Shown in pieces: positions 32,967 to 46,072 of a stretch of DNA of 64,000 nucleotides. This DNA comes from Chalara sp. BL73. Its lineage: Eukaryota; Ascomycota; Leotiomycetes; Helotiales. The position numbers and the translations under genes were made by a program. The notes beneath the pieces were generated by a model that had not been told where the DNA came from, searched no databases, and saw only the letters and a program-made list of their open reading frames with translations. The number at the start of each line of letters is the position of its first letter. Within the stretch, counting starts at the first letter, position 1. The stretch covers positions 434,001-498,000 of the forward strand of contig CAKJVC010000021.1 in NCBI GenBank assembly GCA_918026815.1, written 5' to 3'.

Positions 32967-33537
32967 TTTGTGCAGACTCCATATATTATGATTGTCCCTC
33001 GTGCTTATTCTAATCCAACATCAGGGCGTGCAGATAAATAAAGGGGGTATGCATAGCTTGAGATCCGAGCAAGAAGCTTTCTCCCATAAGCCAAAGGCTG
33101 ACAAGATCGCGTTGTCCCTGCTACAAGGTATTCCGCACGAAATAGGCAGTATTCGGATAATTCCCAGTAGCATCGTAAGAGAGCGAGCTAGTCATGAGCT
33201 TTATGGGAAGTTTGAGGGAAACCCGAGGATTGTTACATCTTAAATTTACCTCAAGGCTTGTCAATAACAGACACAGCCAGAAACGTTTATGCTCAACATA
33301 TATAGTGAGAAGAGATGATATAGATCCACACCTTTCTGTATCATGTCATCCATTTTGCTATTACTATTTCTGAAGAACGCTTCCGCCAGATCCATGAATC
33401 AAAGGCAGCCACTTACGCGCTCATAAAATAACGCATATGCCTTTTTGGTCAACCAACGCCATATTTCTCCCTTGAATACCTGATTGAAATGAGAGCCAGG
33501 TGCTCTAAATCAATGCGAATATAAATACTGGAACCGT
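32967..33537. other. Intergenic, no gene seen
   Basis: Lies between the GNAT start and the SPT16 stop, both on the minus strand. It holds the GNAT promoter; no feature is recognised. Confidence 0.5.
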
Positions 33538-36500
33538 TCAGTGCTTTCTCTTCTTCTTTGGCGCACTACCATCATCGCTCAGGTTGCCGTTCTCACGGTC
33601 CTTCCGCTTCGCCTTTTTCTCTAGTTCATCCCAATCCTCTCCTTCGCTCATTTCATCTTCGCTTGCATCACCTTCGTCGTCACTAGCGTTACTATCGAAG
33701 TCGCTGTCGTCCTCTGAACTCTCATCACTTGCCGCAAGCTCGCTATCGGACATTTCAAAGGCAGACTCCTCTTCTTCTTGGTCAGAGCCTTCTTCGTCAG
33801 ATTCCGCGGCTAAGAACGACCATCCACCATCCACAAAGAATTGATGAGTATCGGCTAGGACGGTCTTCATGATGGTAGGCCAGTTCAAATTTAGAGGGCC
33901 TTCGCTGAAGGTGATGTTCACGGAATCAAGCCATTCCTTGACGTTCTCGAGTGACTCAACCGGAATGGTATTGATGTGATATGGAGCACGGTGGAAGTCT
34001 TTGAAAACGAAAACCATATCAAAGTTCTTCAAACCGAATTGGACACGTTCAAGATGTGCCACTTCGATATCGTCCAGTGTGATGACCATGAAGGGTGGTT
34101 CGGTAAGCTGGACTAGACAGTCTGTAGATGGCTGACAGAAAACATTTGACCGGAAAGGGACACCGTTAAATCCCAACTCACGGAAAGGAACATCAACATC
34201 AACGTTCTCGTTCTTTCCAGCCTCAGCAATCTTTTCTGCGAACGCTTTAAATTGTCTATCAAGATCTGCCCGTCGTCGTCTCTCCTCTTGCTCCTGCTCA
34301 AATTCTTCTTCGTCGCCGTAACGATACTTGCGTTTACGGTTGCCAGTCTCATCGAACGTAATATCGGTCGCTTCCCGGTAAAATTGCACGTCCTTAGTTT
34401 TCTTCTTTCCAATTAGAATTGGATCCTTGAGATGTACGTGAATGATAACGATCAACTCATGTTGGCAAGGCTGGAAGAATAAGTGTTTGACGTTGCTGAA
34501 CAGAATATCGACCCGCTGCTGAGTTTGTAATGGTGATTGGTATCGTAGACCATTTTGATGAATCTCAACTTTCCCCGGAACACGTTTACCATCCATAGCA
34601 GGACGTACAAAGACATTGTCCATGACGGCCGGCCGACGATCTAGATAGTATTAGCATCCAGATTTAGCAAAAGAGAACGAATCTTACTTCTAATTTCGAT
34701 CAACTTGTCTTGTTCAACCACGTCCTCCATCTCCTTCTTCTCCTGTTCGCGCTTCACAGCATCCTTCTTCATATTAGCGATCTGATTAGAGATATCCTGG
34801 AAACGATCCCCATCATGAGATCGGAAAGTGAGACTTCGAACAAAATGAGCCGACGCATCTTCAAATGGTTGATCATCCTTTCGGCCAACTCCTTGGCCAG
34901 GCGACAAGAAATTGATGCGTAAGTAAGAGAAGTCGCCTTCATCGCTCTTGCTCGCATTTTTTATTGTCTGAATATGGAAAGGTACTGGGCGACCCATGAT
35001 CGGAAGGACGATAGTTGAGTTCTTCTGGTCCATCACAATTGCAAGATCCCGAACCTTCGTTGGGAACTGATTATCACGTTTGTACGACTCAAATCGCTTA
35101 AACTTCTTCACAGCAGTTCCGCTTTGGTCTCCGGTAGCTTCAGCAAATCGAGCAAGACCTTCTTGCTGTTTCTTCTGTGCAAGTTCTTTCTGGTGCTCTC
35201 GTCGTCTGGCCTCGGCACCCTCATCGACTTGTGTTGTACGCTCCGCACGTAACTTGGTTTTAGTGATATTCTTGGATGCCACAGCCCCAACTGTCGAATC
35301 TTTCTTAGCCTTTTTGGGTGTTGGTGCTGGCTCTTCATCATCTTTGAAGAAAAAGGAGGTTGCATCCAGATCCGAAGGAGCATCGCCAGTAAAAACAACA
35401 GGGTCAGAAGAAGTGACACGGACGGTATCTGACAAAACCATAGAGTATATCTTACTCTTTTTGTCCTGAGGACTAGGATTTTCCACGTCACTGAAACCTG
35501 TTGTTACGCAGAGCGTCATGCCATCTTTCAGAACTCGCGTGCTCTTTGCATTCAGAATCAAGCTGCCATCTCGCGTCTCGATACCGACTCCCGCACCAAC
35601 ATTCTTCAGAAAATGTTTCTCCAGCTCGGGTTTTCTGCTTCGAACGAGGGCCAGAGCTTTGGCATATATTTCCTTGACTTGTGCTCCGTCTCGAATTTCC
35701 TTCATGACCAAGCTGTGCACCTGCAGAAGCAATTTATAATTACTTTCTTGAGATTTGTTCGGATCGACAAGATATGTCCTCGCGATTAAGGAGCAGTATG
35801 ATTTATAACGAAGACCCATCGAAGAGAGAATGACGCCAGCATGTAGATTCTCGTCATCAACCTGGGCGTTTAGCCTAAGATCGAATCTGCCCCCGCTTTG
35901 TATTATTGGGCCATGTGTCCAGTCAAGCTGTGATGGGTCGAAATCCGATGGCATTCGCTGATCGTTCAGGAGCTTGACCGTCTTCCAAAACTTTGTGTCG
36001 TCCAACTTGCTATCGACTTTGCTGGCCAGCGCGCTGTGCTTGACCTTCTTTTCCTCGTCCAGCACACTCGACATCTCCTCCACAAAGTATGGGTTCATAA
36101 GAGCAATACAAGCTTTTGAAGCATTTCGCATTGCACGCTGAATTAACGTCAATAAGATGACCAAGGTATAAGTGCAATGGACTCACCAGCTCATTCTCAT
36201 CCTTAATCGCCAAGGCAGCAGCGGAGAGCGCAGGTGCGATATCAACCTCTTCCATATCTTTGGAAATATCCGAGTATATCTTCTTCCATTCGTCGATAAA
36301 AGGTCCAGAGGAAGTGTCTTTAGGAAGGATGCCAACTTTCTTCTGCCATAATACCAATGTTAGCTCTGGCTTTATTACTAGGTTTTGACAACACGTACAC
36401 CAGAGTCCTTGATTATCTTGGTGATCTTCTTAAATAGCTCAGCATTCTGCTCCGGGTCTTTTCCTCGTACAAGGATCTCCAAGGCAATCTTTCCTCCTTT

Positions 36501-36885
36501 CAAAGGTTCCAAATGCTTGGCTGTAAGATGTTAGAGCGTATATTCTAGGCAGCGTAGCGTGGGCCTACCTTTCTTTGAAGTTGTGACAACATAGAGCGCA
36601 TCTAAGGTGAAGAGGAATAAAGTTGCAGGGAATTCGTAGCCAAGCAGCCAGAACTATGATGGGCTGTCAGTCACATCTGGTGAGCGCAAATCTATATAAT
36701 ATACCTACATGGATAGCATTGTTCTTCTGAAACATTGCTGTTTCCTCAGTTTTGCCCATCAAGACCAAGATTGAGGATGCGCCGCCAAAGATCGCGTCGC
36801 CGCTGCGTTTGTCGGCCTTCCATGCTGAATAAAAGTGGGATAATCGCTCTTGAAAGAGACTCTTGTCGATCTTGATCTCCGCCAT
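33538..36885 (-). CDS. spt16: FACT complex subunit Spt16
   Basis: Exons (minus) 36709-36885, 36569-36653, 36399-36520, 36187-36342, 34688-36137 and 33538-34640; 1030 aa, the normal Spt16 size. In order: N-terminal lobe ([20 protein letters not shown], then [16 protein letters not shown]); peptidase-M24-like but catalytically dead domain ([58 protein letters not shown]); middle domain; double PH/Rtt106-like domain ([60 protein letters not shown]); long Glu/Asp/Ser tail; and a terminal basic APKKKRKH nuclear signal. With Pob3 it forms FACT, which dismantles and rebuilds H2A-H2B contacts during transcription and replication. The last intron (34641-34687) joins IEIR to [12 protein letters not shown]. 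Confidence 0.96.
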
Positions 36886-37739
36886 AATATCTGACAATGA
36901 TGGGAATGGCAGGAGAAAAAAGAAGGTGGTTGTCTGGAGGAGACAGGTTGATAATTTGACGCGAGCCTCACGATGAAGCTAAATTGATTTCAGGCCGAGC
37001 GTGACCTGGGAGAACCGGCTGCCGTAGTGGATGCCTGGCACTCTTGGCGCAGTAATTATTTACTCGGTAGAATATAAATCCGAACCCCGAGCAACGGTCT
37101 TCCCTTAAGCATTGGCAACTTGATCAAGCTCAAATGGACATGTCCCCTCTATGAATTAACAATTCATAATATATCTGTGCTTAGCTCAAACATTCTTACT
37201 AGCCTCAATTGTATCTTATGTGCAACTGATCATGAAGTTCTGATATAGCATGGGCCTCCCACAACCCAATCTTTATCAAGGGTTCAGGCAGTATATGTTC
37301 ATTTTCAGATATACTGGATGTGGCAATACATAGCAACCTTCTTTTTCAGTGCTATGAGTTTGAAAGTTCTCGTTTATTTATCTCGGAAGTCATCGTTACA
37401 TCTTTCACGCACCACAAAACATATTTGAAATGGGATAATGTTCAGCACCTCTATATCCCGGTCATCTGTACATTACTATATCACTAAAGCTTTTGTATGC
37501 TCTCCAGCTACAAGCAGACATGAGGGACAAGAGAATGGAGCATGAAGCCTACGCGTCATTTAAATACAAGTAGTTGTCTGCTTTTAGGGACATTAGACTC
37601 TTCGTTAGCACTCGCACCAGTAAACTCTCCATTGGAAGGTCTTGCAGAAGGCTTAGTCAACGCCTCCATAGACTCAACTCCGGTGTAAAAACGTTCAGTT
37701 AAGTATTGGCAACCCAAATGTTTGTGCGAAATTGAATCT
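36886..37739. other. Intergenic, SPT16 promoter side
   Basis: The first 150 bases are the SPT16 5' flank; the rest is AT-rich and without a supported gene. Confidence 0.45.
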
Positions 37740-38745
37740 CCGATATCCTCCAAAAAGGTCAAATCCAAAGCTTGGAGAAGGACTGATGAGGCCGCCTCAT
37801 AATTTCAGGTTGCCACTAATCTGGCATCACTATTACGGCGATTGCGGTATGCTGTCATCCCAAGAATACTGTATATTGATGCAATATGTACAAATCAAGA
37901 AGACAATCAAGAGCGGAGTTCCCAGGCTCAGGTTATAGCCTCCTTTATAGGAATGGTATTCAAAGCTTGGCAAGGCTCAGAGGAGAGAGATAGCAGCGCC
38001 TAAGCATTTGAGTAAATTGAACGCCTTAGTTGAGAAAGTCAGGCGCCATACAGATCACGTAGATCTCTCAAGTAGTGACTGGTACAAGATCCTTGAAACC
38101 GTTCCGTGGTTGGCAGCTATGGGCACGGATATGGATGTAGCTTCTTATTTGCTCTACTTCCCAAAAGCCTTCATATCCATCGAAGCCGGGATAGAGCTAG
38201 GTACATATAATTTAATCGCATTGAGCTATGATCCCTTCTCAGATTTGAATACTTTCAGGTGCTTAGCCATCAAGAACACGTGCATTTTGTGTTTCTCTTT
38301 CATCTTTATGGGAGAAATTGTGCTCTCTAATGCAGAGTGGTCTACAGAAGATGGTATTTACTCCACGGCCAGTTCTAATGTGTGAGAATGAAACTATGCT
38401 ATGGTCATCTCTCTCCAAACTCCTAGAAGGACACAAATTTCCCCTGATGCTAAAACGGCCTCTTGTTTAGAACACTGTAATTTTGATAGAGAGCTACAAA
38501 GAGTTTCACAGGGTCAACCATGACAACGCCGCTCTATCCCACTGCTCACGGTGATACGCTCCGCTAGTGCCTTCTTGAGCTCTGATGAACGAGATATGAT
38601 ATTTGTCCTCCTCAATCTTGCTCCTGATACTCATGGAATCTCTTTGAACCACGAAGCATCTACTATTGGTGTGTCGGCGGATGCAATAAAGAAGAGCGAA
38701 CTATCTAACAGAAAGTTTGACCTATTTAAGGAGCCTCTTCGGTGA
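37740..38745 (+). pseudogene. Decayed HET (heterokaryon incompatibility) domain gene
   Basis: A clear HET-domain block reads in one frame at about 37813-37998: NLASLLRRLRYAVIPRILYI, then DAICTNQEDNQERSSQ, matching the domain's conserved WIDAICINQ-D-ERS-QV segment. A later block at 38551-38660 (SSDERDMIFVLLNLAPDTH) matches the usual DPRDKIYALLGLA part. Between them the frame is broken by stops, and the N-terminal YVALSYVWG motif is not visible. HET proteins trigger non-self recognition and cell death in filamentous fungi; this copy cannot encode one. The surroundings are AT-rich, which fits mutational decay. Confidence 0.6.
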
Positions 38746-39711
38746 GAACTGCAAGCTCAAATGGTAGCACTACATACCGACAATTCTTGGATGAAAGACA
38801 TTCCATCATGGGTCGTGACATCATTGAATGCTAGAGACCATTTCCGATCCTTCCAAGGTGATAGCTTTAGGGTATGTTACAATATTGCTTCCTTGGCAGT
38901 TTCTTCTAAGAAGCTGACAGAGCTGATTGTGCAGGCTGTCTGAATTGATGCTATACCACGACAGATACAATCAGAGATTCCCCAGAACTTTAAAACCAAT
39001 ATTACCTCAATACTACGAGGATGCCAGATGATCGAGCCTTATTGAGTCTATTTGAAGCATACATTACAAATTGTTCAATCGGCTTCAGATAAAAGTGTAG
39101 GGAGGCATAAGCTTGCCATGGATGGAACACCCCAATGTTGCAGACTGAAGATTGAATGGATAGGATCTTTCAGACTAAGAGCTTCAGATGGAGATTGCCG
39201 TAGCACCACCATGAATCATAAACCTCAATCGTATCCGTTAGGCTTGTAAGCTAGTCCTCTTGTACAGTACGAGCTAGATGGAAGTCTGAACGATAAATAT
39301 GTCGCTCGACTTTACGACAAGGGATTGAATTATTGAGACTCACAAGAGATAAAACATCCAAAGCGGATTGCCGTCATGTAAGATATAGGAAGACGACTGA
39401 TATCATATTATGGACAAGCTGAACAAATGTGGCATAACACAGCAACATGATTGAAGGCGTTCAAATAATTCCAAGCATTCAAACATAGAGAGTTCTCAGA
39501 TGTTTTACAAGTATTAGTGACTGTTATTCAAAGCATCGCTATAGCAACGGGTGCTATCAAGTCATATGATACATTCGACTGGTCCCCCAACCCGCAAGTC
39601 TTTTTTGAACTTCCTTCCCAAGCGCCAAAGCGCTATGCAGATGAAAGGACATATACACAGAGTAAACTCTTTGCAATTCTTCAAGGTCTCACCACAAGCC
39701 ATTAAATCCGC
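38746..39711. other. AT-rich intergenic region, possible further debris
   Basis: Continues downstream of the HET remnant. Short frames (39052-39249, 39517-39705) have no recognisable domain and may be more decayed sequence. Confidence 0.4.
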
Positions 39712-42635
39712 CTAAATCTTCTGGTAAAATAACAAGTAAGCGACCTTCTTGTCGTTCACTGCGAATTTATCGCCCTTGTTCTTTGGTGTTGTAGCTCCGT
39801 TTGCGACGCTCAACCACTTCTTCCCTGCTCCGCTTGCTTGCTTCCAACCATCATCATTCTCCAACAAGTCTGACCCTTCCTCTATCGTAGAAAAGGCATT
39901 GCCTGTAGGAGAGTTGCTCTTCTCAGTGGAATTGTTCTTTGGAGAATCTACATTTCCACTTTCGGCTACGTCCTCACGTCGGATTCGTCTAATCACAGTA
40001 TCATCTAGTCTGATCCATTCTCGCTCATCTTGTCGTCTAACATCGACTGTGTAGTGGCCTCCGCTTGCTTGTTGGCCATGATGATAAACGACGGCGATTA
40101 GACGATACTTAGGAAAGCCAGTTTGGGTGTAAGTGGTTCGCTGCTGTCGAGGAAAGACTTCCTTTGGAATCTCTAACTCCAACGGATACCCAACATTTTT
40201 CCAAATCTTCTGCGTTTTCCCAGACGTAGAATCATATTGAAAGCGCTTCAAGTGTAGAATAAGAACAGGTGGTAAGGTCTCGATGAATTCCTGCTTAACT
40301 CTGGTAACTTTGGAGCCCTGTGGCGAATTCCCTTGGAGCTTCTCTGAACGTGAACTTTCTATCAGCGCATCGGTGATGTTGTGGACGGTGTCTGCTCCAA
40401 TATTAAGTTTGAAAGTCTTGAATGGCTCCCCATCAATCAAGTCTTTGGCGCCGGGGGTTCTGAGCTCTGATCGCTGGTACCCGTAGAAGATTTTAGTGAT
40501 TGGAGAAGGCAGGGTAATCTCCCCAGATGCGCGGGTTATAGCGGCTTTTTGTTTAGGTCCGACTTCATGCCAGCCGCCATTACCGTTAAAAGATCCTGCA
40601 GCGCTTCCACTATCGCTGCCAAGCGAGCTTGTTCCATTCGCTGGCGTTACTAAAGTAGTGCCCCCATTGGTCGCAGGAGTTTGCATGACTCTGACACATT
40701 CATCATGAAGTTCATCAATTAAAAATCCAAGGAATTCTTCTGCATCTTGCTGATGTCCACGCTGCGATGGTGTTAACACTTTACCATTAGAAGGTCATGA
40801 TTTTAAAAGAGTGAACACACCTGCATATTAACAAATCGATCAATAGACTTGATAGCATCATAAACGAAAGCTGGATCCATGGCATTGCCGTATTGTTCAA
40901 GTTGACCATCCTTCAATCGTGATCGTAATTCTTTCACAGAGGAGGCGGAATCGATAACCGGATATTCTCGCATGAACATGATCCTAGGTGGATTAGAAGC
41001 CATTGATAAACAGTACTAAGCTACACTTACATAGCGTCAATCATAGGCGTTTCACTCTTAAAGCTATGGGTAGCACGGTTTGCATACTGCTCCAAGAAAT
41101 TATAGAAAGGAGAACAAAACATAAGAACTTGCAGCACGGAGTTCATGTAACACATATTTCCCGTGTTTACCAGACCACGAGGCTCTAAGAAAACGACCTT
41201 GGTATCTGGGGAAGTAACGCTAAAGGACTTCAAGGCATCCGCCAGCGACTCAGCGGTTGTTTTACCACCCGGAGGCACATGAGATGTGATACCATTCTTA
41301 TTAGAAGGACGAGAGCCTGGGGCAGGAGTGAAAACTCCGCTCCATGCCTTTGGGGTAGACCATGCTTTGGGTGGAGGGGGTAGAGTCTTTGCTGGCTCAG
41401 TGGCAACAACGCTGGACAATTCTGGGTCGGCAGCTTCATCCAGAATATCAGCGACTGGTGGGGTGTCCTTCTTATCGCTTGGCACGTTCTCAGAGACAGC
41501 TTTTAAGTCCTTAGGGAGTGCTTTTGGCAAGGCTGGTTTGATGGGAACCACCACGGCTCCAGTTCGAGTGGTCTTAGCTGCCAGAGGAGTTGCATCTTTA
41601 GCTGCAGGGTCTGAAGATGCGGTTGTCGTTACAGCAGGAGTCACCTATGAGTTTAAAAAATTAGCCAAAACTAGAGAATTTGATGTTGATGCACAATTTT
41701 GTGTATACATAATGGTCTCGAGTCTTATAGGCTACACATACCGGTGGAGATGTCAGCCCGCTGTTAGAAGAAATCTCCTTATTATGTGAATACGCGTCCT
41801 CGCCCTTTTCTACCAACCCATCACCTGCACCTGTCAACGTGTTTGGCGTCTCAAAAGACACTGTAGAGACACTTGGAGTAGGTTGCGACTGTGTGCCTTC
41901 TTCCATCTCTGTAGCAGATGACGCGGTAAAAGTATCCACAGACTGAGCGGCAATGCTAGGTGTTCGTCCCTGTTTATTCCTTCTCGACCTCCTAGGTGCC
42001 CAGAATAAGTCGGTCCTCGATAGCCAGGGCAGTGGGTATGCGAATGGCACCACAGGCGGTTGAGGAGCATCTTCTGAGGTTGTGCTGCGGGAAGTCTGGG
42101 GCGTGGGAGGAATATGTGACGAGTCTGCAGGTGGAGGCGTTACAGAAGGTAGAGCAGGCGATGGAGGGGTTGGAGGAGGCGGAGGCGCTGACGCTTGATA
42201 GGGCGTTGCTATAGCAGGAGATGACTTTGGTATAGAGTAAGATTGCTGTAGAATCGCAGGAGAAGGGGAGGGCTGAGGCATAGAATATGGCTGCTGTTGT
42301 ATGGTCGGAGAAGGCTGAGGTATAGCATATGTATGCTGCGAAATAGGAGCAGGAACAAATGCTTGATGTTGGTGAGGTATCGATTGAGGTGACTGAATAT
42401 GAGGAGGAGGACCGTACGGAGTATACTGCTGATACATATTGCCGCCATTATGGTATTGAGGCAATGGTTGAGGTGGATAAAAGCTCCCATTATTGTATGG
42501 GTGATTCATATAACCATTGTTGTACATTTGCGCATTGGGTTGATACTGCGGCTGTTGATGCTGGTTGTACTGGCGCCTCCTGTTCCCATCTGGCATATTC
42601 TGCTGCCCTGCCGGCAGATGACGACCGTTCATCAT
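39712..42635 (-). CDS. ubp3: Ubiquitin carboxyl-terminal hydrolase, Ubp3/USP10 family
   Basis: Exons (minus) 41742-42635, 41031-41644, 40821-40983 and 39712-40761; 906 aa. The first 200 residues are a low-complexity Gln/Asn/Pro/Tyr-rich region, then Pro/Ser/Thr-rich linkers. The USP domain holds the Cys box (PRGLVNTGNMCYMNSVLQVL), the DAIKSIDRFVNMQRGHQQDA then EEFLGFLIDELHDE block, the Asn/core segment (FIETLPPVLILHLKRFQYD) and the His box (YRLIAVVYHHGQQASGGHYT, VDVRRQDEREWIRLDD). Catalytic Cys, His and Asp are all present. In yeast, Ubp3 with Bre5 removes ubiquitin from 40S subunits, Sec23 and others; USP10 does the same in animals. It shares a 619-bp divergent promoter with a Mag2/RNF10-type RING ligase. 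The start at 42635 could instead be the adjacent second Met. Confidence 0.92.
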
Positions 42636-43254
42636 ACCGGCTGGGAATACTTAAAATCGACCGCGTTGTCGGATATGGCGTTTGCGCGTGTCAGGCTGGA
42701 GGTGCACTGAACCGGGAATCCTCTTAAAGCTATATCGAGCGCATCGAGAACTGTGTCGTATTGACAAATGATCAATAGATTAGTTGAATGCGAGTTTGAT
42801 GTATTTCTCAGCGGCGCATTTGATTGCTGTGTTGGAGGACGGATCTTTCAAAATTATATGTGCCTCGCTGCCTCATTTTGAGAGAAGTCCGACCACCCAT
42901 GCCGCCAAGAGATTACATTGATGACCGTGCTTAGTCATCACCGTGATAGAGCTTCACGCCATCCCCTCCACCAGACTCGCCCCGCGATGCTACGTCGGGG
43001 TCGTTGTATACCATTCGTGAGGGCGTGGCACTTGTGCATCACCACCTCAAATCTCTCTTTTCAGACTATTCAGCCCAATGTAACAACAGCTTCAAGGAAA
43101 TAGTAAGTTAAGTTTAATGTCAAGAACATCACTTTCAATGCATCAAGGATCATGATGCGTCAAAAGGCCCCTCAACCTCTTGGACGTCGATCATGTAGAC
43201 AGTTACTCCCAGGCCATTCACTGATGAGTTACAGTGAGTGCTGCTCCTTCATAT
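42636..43254. promoter_or_regulatory. Divergent promoter region, Ubp3 and Mag2/RNF10 genes
   Basis: A 619-base spacer between two opposed start codons. It includes 5' UTRs of both genes and perhaps a 5' UTR intron on the plus side, since a GT-AG pair could be drawn before 43255. No specific site was assigned. Confidence 0.45.
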
Positions 43255-45568
43255 ATGTCCACAATTAGCGGAGGCAAGGCGCTTAATCACTCTCATCACA
43301 CGCATTCGCTGCTTCCACAGCCTCCTCAAGCTGTATCCCCAGGTGGTAACAGCTATACACAAACGTATGCCACGGGCCGGAATAATCAGGGGCGTAGGAA
43401 AGGTCATAAGTCTTCAAAAAAGCCATCACTCGCCGACGACATGTCTGACGGAGCCATGAGGAACGGACGCCGAGGTCAAACATCCATCACACATCTAATG
43501 AACATCACGCTTCCTCCCCGACCTCAGGAGTATCAGAACTGGCGAGGTACAAGAAGAGGAAATATATATGGTATTGGGTCTGGACATCATGTTAGTGATA
43601 AGGCAAGGTATGAAATCCCTGTTAGGAGGGTCTCAATATGTCAGATTTCATATCACCTTAGCTTCAGTATGGAACCGTCCTTGCAATTTATGCTGTATTC
43701 ATTATTGGGGGAGGGAAAGCAGTCTCTCAGGATTTGCGATAATATGAGCATTTACAGGTTTAGGCTTAAGCCATGTGGAACAAATATATGATCCGTTTTG
43801 GCGGAATTCGGGAACAAAGACATTTATGTTTTTGAAGTTATTGCTAGAATTATTACTAACCATGTATAGATTTATCCATGCAAACTATCGATTTGTTGTC
43901 AAGCCAAATGGAAGCTACAAGCTCCAGGCTGCTGATGCCGACCAAAACTTGGACTGGAATGACGTTCTACAGATCCTTGCTTCTAGCACATCGCAGGACT
44001 CATCATGCCCAATATGCCTCTCACGTCCAGTTGCGCCTCGCATGGCTAAATGCGGTCATATCTTTTGCTTACCTTGCCTTATCCGTTACATGCATTCAGC
44101 CGACGAGGATACACCTCTGCCCGAGAAGAAGGCTCGGTGGAAGAAATGTCCAATATGTTGGGACTCAGTCTATATATCAGAAACGAAGCCGGTTAGATGG
44201 TTCACTGGTCAAGAATGCCCACCACCTCGTGAAGGAGATGATGTTGTGCTACGTCTAGTCATGAGACGTCCTGGCAGTACTCTGGCTTTACCTCGTGATT
44301 GTGTAGATGATTGGGAAAAGTCTGATGATATTCCTTGGTACTTTGCAGCAGAAGTTACCGATTACGCACGTATCATGAAAGGGAGTGAAGAATATATGAC
44401 TCAGCAATTTGACGCCGAAATTGAGGATCTCAGACGTCAAGAGAATGAAGATGAGCTAATGTTTGGAGAGGAACCCGAGTGGACTAGGAAGGCCGTCAAG
44501 GCTGTCATCGAAGCCAAGGAGAAAGTTCTCGGTATCGGCAATCCACCTATACCAAGGCAGCCAATTGAAAAGAGAGCTCGGAAAGAGCAACTAAAACACA
44601 GTTCTATTGGCAACGAAACTCCCGAGATCGACCCCTATCAAAATTACCTAGCTTCAGTAACGCTTGAATCTCAAGCACAAGAACAGAACATCAGCAAACT
44701 ACCAAATTTAGGTGCTCCAGCTCCGTCGAGTCAAAACATTTTACAGCCAAAATATCAGCGGTCAAATGAAGTACCTAATTTGGAGACACCATACTTCTTT
44801 TACCAAGCCCTTCTGCACTACTATCTAGCTCCCCTTGATATCAGGATTCTCAAATCTGCATTTGGCGATTTTGCGTCTTTTCCATCCACACTTCTTCCAC
44901 GGGTTGAGCGGGTCTCCACTGGACATATCATAGACCATGATTTACGGAAACGAGCCAAATATCTTAGTCACCTTCCTTATGGCTGCGAGGTGGGCTTCCT
45001 TGAGTGCAATTGGACAGATGTGGTAGTTCCAAATGTCTTGGATAAATTTAGAGATGAGATCGAGAAACGTAGGAAACGCAACCGGGACAAAGAATACCAA
45101 GAGGAAAAGGACCGGTTGCGTGCTGAAAAGGCCGAAGATGATGCACGATGGGCAAACTCACGAAGGAGACAATCTATTCCTCGTAGTGATACATTCACAG
45201 CAGCCGATTTTCATCCCCTTTCGTCCTCGTATGGTGAAGGTGCGTCACCGTGGCCTGAACGCCAAGGTTCCGGGTTGGCAACACTTGCATCACTTTCTAC
45301 AAGTCCATCAGGCCCAAAGACTGTATGGGGTACAGCCTTGATCGCTCCTGCAGACGAACCACAGCGCGGACATGAAGCAGAGGGTGACGACGGGTGGTTA
45401 GCATCATGGGAGCAGGAGCTGAGAGCCGAGGAAGAAGAGCTCCTTGCTCAGGTTGCGGCAACGAGTCTAAATGATGAAAGTGGTTCAGCCCCAACCAAGG
45501 CGGGCGGGAAGAAAAAGAAACAGAAGAAAATCACTTTAATGAGCACCACTGCCAGGCGGGCGGCGTGA
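43255..45568 (+). CDS. mag2: RING-finger E3 ubiquitin ligase, Mag2/RNF10 family
   Basis: Exons 43255-43607 and 43870-45568 give 683 aa. A basic N-terminus (RRKGHKSSKKPSLADD) and SITHLMNITLPPRP precede FIHANYRFVVKPNGSYK, the signature stretch just ahead of the RING in RNF10/Mag2. The C3HC4 RING reads CPICLSRPVAPRMAKCGHIF then CLPCL...KKCPICWDSV. Downstream are KPVRWFTGQECPPPREGD, the conserved YFFYQALLHYYLAPLDIRIL block, HLPYGCEVGFLECNW, and a C-terminal coiled coil rich in Arg/Glu/Lys. Mag2/RNF10 ubiquitinates 40S proteins uS3/uS5 on stalled or non-functional ribosomes. The 262-nt intron (43608-43869) is the longest single intron in the window. The start is uncertain by a few codons. Confidence 0.88.
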
Positions 45569-46072
45569 CCTAGATGTATAATAGCACATGGCATCATTAT
45601 TTAAAGACTAGATCACGTATGGGCTCTAAAATGTGTTTATCTAGCTAACCACAAGGACATTTAATAGAAGATAGCTTAGCACATCCTGACGAAAAAAGTT
45701 GCGGGTACTTACAGAAGACGGGACGAGGCGCATGGGATGAGAGAGGCACGCGAGGGGCCGCATTGTTGATTTGTTGATATTTTCAGGGGTAAATAATTCC
45801 ACGCAGTGTGGGGGAAGCCGCTGACCGGGCTTACCATTGGCTGGACGCTCGTGACGCCTGTTGACGAGTAATTTGCGAACAGCAAAAAAGTCGTGTTGAC
45901 ATTGGACAAGCTGCGTTGCAATTCTACATTTTGCAATTGTACAGCGTCTTGGATGATACTTGCGCTGTTATCAACGCAGCATGTGTTGTGGTTAATCGCG
46001 CCTTCTATTTCATTCATTCATCTCACCACTGCCATTTGAACTTCCCTGACCCGAGTCGTCGCGCCAGCCAAT
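45569..46072. other. Intergenic, RING gene 3' side and ERG4 promoter
   Basis: No gene is supported. The minus-strand frame at 45709-46017 lacks any domain. Confidence 0.5.

Noticed and set aside
33584..33844. Plus-strand Ser-rich frame
   Set aside because: Antisense of the acidic tail of Spt16.
43775..43869. Extra N-terminal residues for the RING protein from an open read-in (MEQIYDPFWRN...)
   Set aside because: This part is intron; joining 43607 to 43870 gives the conserved FIHANYRFVVKPNG region directly after DKAR.
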